A DNA stretch of 5,309 bases from Thiotrichales bacterium HSG1 (GTDB lineage: Bacteria > Pseudomonadota > Gammaproteobacteria > Beggiatoales > Beggiatoaceae), in NCBI GenBank assembly GCA_030378125.1, contig JAUCGN010000128.1, forward strand, positions 1 through 5,309. Direction: 5' to 3'. Below the pieces are notes generated by a model. It saw only the letters and a list, made by a program, of their open reading frames with translations, was not told the origin of the DNA and ran no database searches. Below, piece after piece: positions 1 through 5,309 of this stretch. The translations under genes and the position numbers were made by a program. Each line of letters begins with the position of its first letter. The first letter of the stretch is position 1.

Positions 1-60
<60 letters not shown>

Positions 61-94
61 GTCTGGTGGGCTCGAAAATTGTATTAAGAACCGG
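61..94 (-). other. Nextera transposase/read-2 adapter (contamination)
   Basis: These 34 bases equal the length of the Nextera i7-side adapter and align with it: about 23 of 34 ungapped, rising to about 27 with one insertion/deletion pair. The core GTGGGCTCG at 66-74 is exact, and it begins GTCT as expected next to the index. The mosaic-end part (75-94) is the more degraded half. Genuine genomic sequence should be taken to begin at about position 95, and the bases just above that may also carry errors. Confidence 0.92.
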
Positions 95-3000
95 ATATAA
101 GGGGTAAATAAGGAGAAAAATCCCAACCCCCAAACTATAGCTGTAGCCACCGGTCCCCACATTAAAGATTCTCCAGCTAAACCAGTTGCTAATGAAAATA
201 AACTGGCTATAGTAGTCAAAGATGTGATCAAAATGGGAATAACCCGGCGGCGGGCAGCGTAAACAGTTGCATGGTTAATGCTCATGCCAAGATTTAAGCG
301 ATCTCTAGCCGCAGACATCAAAACTATAGCAGCATTGACAGCAATCCCAGTTAAAGCCACTACCCCATATAAAGTGTACATACTCAAAGGGTTCTGGCTA
401 ACAATCAATCCAATAATCACCCCCATGAATGCTAAAGGAACTACGGTCAATAATATTATTAAGGGTTGAAAATAACTACGAAATTGAGCTCCCAATATCA
501 TATACATAATGCCTAAACCCATCAAGAACAACGCTAACATTGCATCCAAACTTTCTTGAATATCATCCAATTCACCTGAGAAGTCTAAATTAACTTCTGG
601 ATAGACAGCTTGTAGCCTATCCTGCCATTGCTGCTGAATTATTTGGTTAGCTTCCACAGTGTTCATCTTACTCTTATCTAACTCTGCCTCTACTTGAATT
701 ACTCGTCTCAAATTATAATGACGAATTTCTGACCTAGCCCGTTTAATTTCAGTATGAAATAGCTCTCGTAGTGGTACTGCCTGTCCATTCGGCAAAAAAA
801 ACAGATTGTCTAAAAATTCATCTACTTGCTGATAATCACGTTTAGCAGCCCTAACTATTAGTTCAACTTTTTCGCTATCATCTCTTATTTCCGTGATTAA
901 CTCACCGTAACCCATGATTGCTATAGTGCGTAATATTTCTTGTGGAGAGATTTTAAGCTCTTGAATTCGTTGTTGATTAATCCGTAAACTAAGCTGCATC
1001 CGACCTTGCACATCCGTATCATTAATATCACTCACTCCGGGCATAGTTGCCAATAAAGCCTCTAAATCATTGGTGGCAGCTCGTAAAGTAGTAAAGTCAT
1101 TACCACGCACCTTTAAACTAATAGGTCTACCTGCTGGAGGTCCATCTTTCAATAGTAAAATACTGATATTTACCGCTCCCGAAACAGCTTCAATATCGGA
1201 GCGCATTGCTGCAATTATATCTTCAGAACGCCGCCGTTGATTTTTATCTGGATTAAGACTGACCATAACCTGCCCCCAATGTTCACCAAATAAAACTTCT
1301 GTTTCGGTGAAAACTTGTCCAGCATAACTAGCAATATTACGCAATTCATTGGGCTGCATATGGGTTAAAATTTGTTGTTCCACCTTAGTAGTAATATCTA
1401 AAGTTTCTTTCATACTAGCATCTGGTGACATTTCTACTGTAACGTAAAAAAGTGGCAAACTATCCATAGCAAAGAAGTTTACTTTGACCCATTTAGCTTG
1501 GAAAGCGTAACCAACTCCGGCTACCAAAACAACGATTAATATCACCGCCAGATATGGATAACGGAGCATTTTTAATAGGGATTTGCTGTATAAATGTTGT
1601 AGTTTTTTAGTGAAAGCTAATCGCAATTTTTGGCTTTTAGATTGATTGGTAAATTTAACATTAGCAGCAATCACATGGGCTGGCAACATCCAATAGGCTT
1701 CAATCAAACTGATAGCAAGAGCGGTGACTACTACCACTGGTACTACTAACATAAATTTACCTACAATTCCCGGCAACAGCATTAAAGGTAAAAAAGAGGC
1801 CATAGTGGTTAAAACAGCAGTAGTTACCGGCCAGAATACTTCTTTGAGTGAACCTATTGCTGCATTTAATGTATCCATACCTCGAACTATACGGTAATAC
1901 ATTGATTCTATTACAACTACTGCATCATCAACCAACATCCCTAAACTGATGACAATTCCAAGCAACACATTGTTATTAAGAGTAAAACCTAAACTTTTAA
2001 TAAACCAGAAAGTAGCACCGATAATAAATGGAATGCCAATACAAGTCAGCAACGACATACGCCAACCTAAAAACAACCATGTGATAACCAGTACCATAAT
2101 TAATCCTATCAAAGCATTGGTTTGCATGATTTTAATGGCTTGACGGGTAGAGCTGGTTTGGTCATCTAATAGTTCTAGTTTTAATCCTAGTGGTTGCAAT
2201 AAAATATTACGTTGTTGCATGAATTGATTAAGCTTTTCTACTAAAGTAATAGTGTTAGTAGAAGCTTTCTTCATAACTGAAAAGATAACGCCCGGTTTTT
2301 GTTGAAATTTGGCCATAGTTTCTGGCTTTTCCCAACTTCTTTGTACTTTAGCTACTTGATCTAATTGCAATTGCCCGGCTGAGGTTAAGACAACAAATTT
2401 GCCTAATTCATCTGCTTGAGTTTCAGAACCAACTAAACGTAATAACCATTGTTGTTCATCTATATTAAGATTACCAGCAGCCACATCTTTAAATAAAATT
2501 CTAACACTATCAGCTATTTGAGTAGGATTTAATCCATATTTTTGTAATTCTTCCAATAATAGTTCTATTTGTAACTGTGGTTTATATAACCCAATAGTAT
2601 CAGCTTTAAGCACATCTTTTAGTTGTTCTAAATCTTTTTTAACAAGATAGGCTTGTCGCCGCAAAACTTCATCTTCACCGTTACCATTTAAAACTAATGT
2701 GGCAGTTGGGAAAGCATTAGCGGTAGTTATTTCTAGGATTAGTGGATTTTCAATTTCGGCGGGTAATTCTTGAGAACTTTGTACTTCACGACGTAAATCA
2801 TTCAAACGTTTATCATATATTCGTTCTGGAATATCTTCAAAGCGGACTAAGATGGTGGAGATGCTTTCTCTGCTAGAACTGGAAATAAACCTAATATCTT
2901 CAACTCGATCCACCACTTCTTCCAATATATTTGTCACCTTGCGTTCTACATCTTTAGCACTAGCCCCGGGCAATATGGCCATTATTTGAATCCAGTTAAA

Positions 3001-3126
3001 ATTAATTTCTGGGTCTTTTTCTCTAGGTAGGTTCAAATAAGTAACTGTACCCATTACTAAAACTAGTACAAAAGCTAAATTAGCAAGGACGTGGTTGGAT
3101 AATAATGTTGTTAATATTTTATTCAT
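95..3126 (-). CDS. RND (AcrB/HAE-1-type) efflux permease, 3' end cut by contig end
   Basis: This is an inner-membrane proton-driven efflux permease of the AcrB/HAE-1 family; its substrate cannot be told from sequence. The frame is open from ATG 3126 to position 1 with no stop, but only about residues 1-1010 are genuine because 94-1 is adapter. Layout: TM1 at about residues 10-29; a first periplasmic porter/docking region at about 30-335; TM2-TM6 at about 338-482; TM7 at about 525-543; a second periplasmic region at about 545-860; TM8-TM12 from about 862 onward. TM4 carries the family signature GMLVDDAVVV, with D400/D401 corresponding to the AcrB proton-relay aspartates. TM10 has VNAAIVL, with N931 where AcrB has its relay lysine. 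Family members are usually about 1020-1050 residues, so little is missing. The start is forced: the codon immediately 5' is an in-frame TGA. No Shine-Dalgarno is visible, and the gene overlaps the sortase gene by 8 nt. The periplasmic adaptor that normally accompanies such pumps is not in the window. Confidence 0.95.
3119..3126 (-). promoter_or_regulatory. Stop/start overlap coupling sortase and RND genes
   Basis: On the minus strand the sortase gene ends ATGAATGAATAA. The second ATG (3126-3124) starts the RND gene four bases after the sortase's last methionine codon, and the sortase TAA is at 3121-3119. No purine-rich ribosome-binding motif lies at normal spacing before 3126. Translation of the pump probably depends on ribosomes finishing the sortase (coupling or reinitiation). 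The overlap is seen directly; the coupling is inferred. Confidence 0.6.
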
Positions 3127-3715
3127 TCATAGTCTGTAAATATGTAATCCTTTCAATTTCTTCAGCAATTACTACATAACGCTGAACATTTGTGCCATCA
3201 CAAGGATAACAACTAACCAAAGTTAAACGCCTATTTAAACTTGGTTCAACCAGATTAGTCTCCATTTTACCCACTATGTAAATAGCAGCAACTTGATAGT
3301 GCCAACGCCCACTATTTAAAGATTCTAACACCAACATGTCACCCAATTTCAATACCTGTAAAAAATTTACCAAAGTATTGCGATGCACTATACTCAACAC
3401 ACTGTTACCAAATTCTCCGGGTAAAACACTATTTTTGGAATGCCCTAAAGCAAAAACTGATATACCATTGTTTATATTTGAAAGTATAACTCTTTCTAAA
3501 TCTAAACGTGGTACAAACACACGCGCTAAAGGCCAAGTATTTGCCCAAGGCCAAGGTTCAACTTGATGACCACTGCTTTGAGTTCGTACCCATGCTATAT
3601 GTAATAAGTGATAGGCTATCCAAGCACGAACATCATGTTCCCGGTCAAATTGCCAAACTGTCAAACTTATGACAGCTATTAAGAATATGCCACCCCATTG
3701 CAGAGGTTTTTTCAT
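3119..3715 (-). CDS. Class GN (Gram-negative) sortase
   Basis: This is a sortase-family cysteine transpeptidase, 198 residues, typical of the Gram-negative class GN group (marine sortase family). Residues 8-22 form a hydrophobic N-terminal anchor, so the catalytic domain should face the periplasm. The family's N-terminal signature appears at 54-65 as PWPWANTWPLAR. Catalytic residues are visible: H111 in IVHRNT, C169 in TLVSCYP and R179 in QRYVV. The histidine motif is degenerate compared with the usual GHRDTHF (G to V, D to N, H to L), and the TLxTC motif has S168 for T. Known class GN sortases are normally paired with a VIT/vWA-domain target protein carrying a C-terminal sorting signal; none is here. 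The start at 3715 is supported by an AGGT motif 8 nt upstream. The gene lies 16 nt after the DUF349 gene and overlaps the RND gene, so an operon is likely. Family assignment is firm; the substrate is unknown. Confidence 0.92.
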   Translation of the reverse strand: MKKPLQWGGIFLIAVISLTVWQFDREHDVRAWIAYHLLHIAWVRTQSSGHQVEPWPWANTWPLARVFVPRLDLERVILSNINNGISVFALGHSKNSVLPGEFGNSVLSIVHRNTLVNFLQVLKLGDMLVLESLNSGRWHYQVAAIYIVGKMETNLVEPSLNRRLTLVSCYPCDGTNVQRYVVIAEEIERITYLQTMNE

Positions 3716-3723
3716 AAATTATT

Positions 3724-3727
3724 ACCT
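3724..3727 (-). promoter_or_regulatory. Ribosome-binding site of the sortase gene
   Basis: On the minus strand AGGT lies 8 nt before the ATG at 3715, inside the 16-nt gap after the DUF349 stop codon (TGA, 3734-3732). It supports this start and independent ribosome loading on the second cistron. Confidence 0.6.
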
Positions 3728-3731
3728 AATT

Positions 3732-5309
3732 TCAAGTAATTCTAGCATAAAATGCCGTAGTTGCTCGGTTAAAACGTTGTTCTAGGGACTGAGTTTTTTT
3801 ACTAGGAACAGCACCAATGGAACACCAATTCCACTCTATTTCTTCAGCTTCAAGTTGCGGCTTGGAAATAACTTCAGTTGTTGTACCTTTCATTGCTGCC
3901 GACAGACGTTTTACTTGATAAGCTAATCTATCTCCATGTGCATCTGCGGGAGATTCTATTTCAGCTAAAATTTCCATGCGAACACAAAGGTCTTCTTTGA
4001 TTACAACATTCTCTTCTACACCAACATTTTTACCAGTTTTAATGGCCTCACACACTGCCTGAAAACGTTGTTCTACTTTGGATTCCATCTCAGCTTTATC
4101 TAACTTAGCTAATTTATCCCAAGAACTTTGAATAGTTTCAACTTTTTCTTGATTCGGTTCTCTTTCTAATTCAACACAAAAACTAACTTTTTGCTTCAGT
4201 AAGTCCAACTGTTTACGTTGTTCTAAAGCCAAATAGCTTTGGTAATGACCCAACACATATCGAGTAGATTTTTTAAACCGATCTTCCATCGCATCTTTAA
4301 AATTCTTAGAAATATCTGTTTTATCAAAATACTCTTCTCTTAATTGTTGCCATTCTTCTTGCAGTTTTTTCAATTGGGTTGGAATAGTTTGAACATTTGC
4401 ATCATCATTTACTAAAACTTCAACCTTTTCGCATAAAACAACTCTAGCTGCTAAATGTTCTTGCCGTTGTTTCTTAGTGATTTCATGTTGTTGTTTACGA
4501 TGGTTAAATATTGTATCACAGGCTCCTCGAAAAACTTCCCAAAATTCACGTTCTACCCGATGCGTACCCGGAACAACAGTTGCCTGTTTCCACTGTTCTT
4601 GTAGTCTTTTAACTTTACTGATAGATGTATCAGTTTTTTCTTTGATAATACCAACAGATTTCTCATCATCAGTGTGTTCAGAGATCGAATCGGTCAGTTC
4701 ACGGGCAATATCTTCAACTTTATATAGCAACAATAATCGTTCCCTACAATTGCGTTGACATTCAACCTGTAAATGAGATTTTATCAACTCAATAGAATCC
4801 GCAAAACGTTGTTGGACAATCTTTTTATCTTTACGATTTGTCACTCCTATTGCTCGCCAATCATTTTCTTGGTTATTGTAAAAACGTCTAACCTCTCGCC
4901 AATTTGGCTCCTCCCAATCAGTATTGGCAATAAAGCTTTCCAACTGTTCACATATTTTTTGCCGAGTAAGCAGATTTTGTTGACGCTCATCCGCTTTTTT
5001 GTCAAAGTAAGCTTTGCAAGGTTCATAAGCGGTTTGGCAGGCGGCATTAAATCGTTCCCATAACTCTTGTGAATTACCTTGACCTTTAAGTTGTTTCCAA
5101 TCTGTTTGGGATTTGCGTACCAGATTAGCGGCAGCTTCTAGCTCAGGTAAATTTTCACTCAAGTTCTCCATTTCCGTACATAAATGTTCTCGGTAACGTT
5201 GATAAATAGTTTGACAAGCCTTATCAAACCGTTTCCAGAGTTCTGAAGAATAACCAGAAGAACCAAGTTGTTTCCATTCTGCCTGAGCTTTCCTTACTAA
5301 ACGTAGTAA
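3732..5309 (-). CDS. DUF349 tandem-repeat protein, 5' end outside window
   Basis: This is a protein of unknown function built from repeated DUF349 (PF03993) helical units; 525 codons plus stop are in the window. It is soluble, highly charged and rich in Lys, Glu, Gln and Arg, with no signal peptide or membrane helix visible, so it is probably cytoplasmic and largely alpha-helical or coiled coil. The repeat consensus is W-K-Q-L, a variable loop, then E-L-W-x-R-F-x-x-A-C-x-x-x-Y. Two strong copies lie at 5300-5202 and 5123-5025. More diverged copies centre near the WREVRRFY, EQWKQA and EEWQQL motifs. The C-terminal part (LCVRMEILAEIESP, then a final EWNW...EQRF unit) resembles the usual end of gammaproteobacterial DUF349 proteins. 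The ATG at 5171 is not the start: 46 further in-frame codons continue the repeat pattern to the window edge without a stop, so the true start lies upstream. It precedes the sortase gene by 16 nt. No activity should be inferred. Confidence 0.9.
   Translation of the reverse strand, partial: LLRLVRKAQAEWKQLGSSGYSSELWKRFDKACQTIYQRYREHLCTEMENLSENLPELEAAANLVRKSQTDWKQLKGQGNSQELWERFNAACQTAYEPCKAYFDKKADERQQNLLTRQKICEQLESFIANTDWEEPNWREVRRFYNNQENDWRAIGVTNRKDKKIVQQRFADSIELIKSHLQVECQRNCRERLLLLYKVEDIARELTDSISEHTDDEKSVGIIKEKTDTSISKVKRLQEQWKQATVVPGTHRVEREFWEVFRGACDTIFNHRKQQHEITKKQRQEHLAARVVLCEKVEVLVNDDANVQTIPTQLKKLQEEWQQLREEYFDKTDISKNFKDAMEDRFKKSTRYVLGHYQSYLALEQRKQLDLLKQKVSFCVELEREPNQEKVETIQSSWDKLAKLDKAEMESKVEQRFQAVCEAIKTGKNVGVEENVVIKEDLCVRMEILAEIESPADAHGDRLAYQVKRLSAAMKGTTTEVISKPQLEAEEIEWNWCSIGAVPSKKTQSLEQRFNRATTAFYARIT
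5025..5123 (-). repeat. DUF349 repeat unit, second copy in window
   Basis: These 33 codons begin LVRKSQTDWKQL and end ELWERFNAACQTAY. About 21 of 33 residues are identical to the copy at 5202-5300, with a period of exactly 59 codons (177 nt) and no gaps. At DNA level the copies have diverged, mostly at third positions, so this is an old internal protein duplication rather than a recent DNA repeat. Confidence 0.8.
5202..5300 (-). repeat. DUF349 repeat unit, first copy in window
   Basis: These 33 codons begin LVRKAQAEWKQL and end ELWKRFDKACQTIY, matching the copy 177 nt downstream. They lie upstream of the ATG at 5171, in the same frame, and are the main evidence that the coding region continues beyond that ATG to the window edge. 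Confidence 0.8.

Noticed and set aside
278..469. Small plus-strand open frame inside the RND gene
   Set aside because: It is antisense to a conserved membrane region with no ribosome-binding site and no recognisable protein features.
791..800. Run of eight A as a frameshift or slippage site in the RND gene
   Set aside because: The RND frame continues uninterrupted and matches the family on both sides, so there is no evidence of slippage or of a sequencing frameshift.
1949..2143. Small plus-strand open frame inside the RND gene
   Set aside because: It is a shadow of the TM2-TM4 region, which is clearly coding on the other strand.
3336..3566. Plus-strand open frame opposite the sortase gene
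   Set aside because: The minus strand encodes the conserved sortase core here; the opposite frame shows no family features.
3716..3731. Promoter or terminator between the DUF349 and sortase genes
   Set aside because: Only 16 nt separate them, and they hold just a ribosome-binding motif, with no hairpin or room for promoter elements.
4477..5063. Two plus-strand frames (4477-4758, 4773-5063) and a minus-strand frame (4847-5047) over the DUF349 gene
   Set aside because: All are out of frame with the repeat-bearing DUF349 coding sequence and look like by-products of its composition.

Overview
The window holds three consecutive bacterial genes, all on the minus strand and packed with almost no intergenic space. 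It appears to be the end of an assembled contig. Base composition is AT-rich (roughly 38-40% GC by eye). An AcrB-type RND pump with a Gram-negative class (class GN) sortase and a tandem DUF349 protein suggests a low-GC Gram-negative bacterium, most likely a gammaproteobacterium. A Beggiatoa/Thiotrichales-like sulfur bacterium would fit, but that placement rests on remembered family distribution and is only an inference.

In transcription order (high to low coordinates): (1) 5309-3732 is a DUF349-repeat protein whose 5' end lies outside the window. The frame is open to the last base, so the first in-window ATG (5171) is an internal methionine. (2) After 16 bases carrying an AGGT ribosome-binding motif, 3715-3119 encodes a complete 198-residue class GN sortase with a membrane anchor and His/Cys/Arg catalytic residues. 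(3) Overlapping its end by 8 bases, 3126 downward encodes an AcrB/HAE-1-type RND permease of about 1010 genuine residues, cut off at the contig end within or just after its last membrane helix. There is no room for promoters or terminators between the genes, so they are probably co-transcribed. No functional link between the three products is visible. The usual partners, a sortase target protein and a periplasmic adaptor for the pump, are not in the window.

The most striking signal is at the left edge and is technical, not biological. Read on the minus strand, positions 94 to 1 have the layout of Illumina Nextera read-through: a 34-nt transposase/read adapter (94-61), an 8-nt index slot (60-53), the 24-nt P7 flow-cell sequence (52-29), then a homopolymer A run (28-1). 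The sequence is error-rich, but segment lengths and order fit exactly. The apparent C-terminal tail of the RND protein ending in nine lysines is therefore an artefact. I found no convincing evidence of a new biological system. The items that merit a second look are the unusual gene neighbourhood of the sortase, its degenerate active-site motif, and the stop/start overlap with the pump gene.
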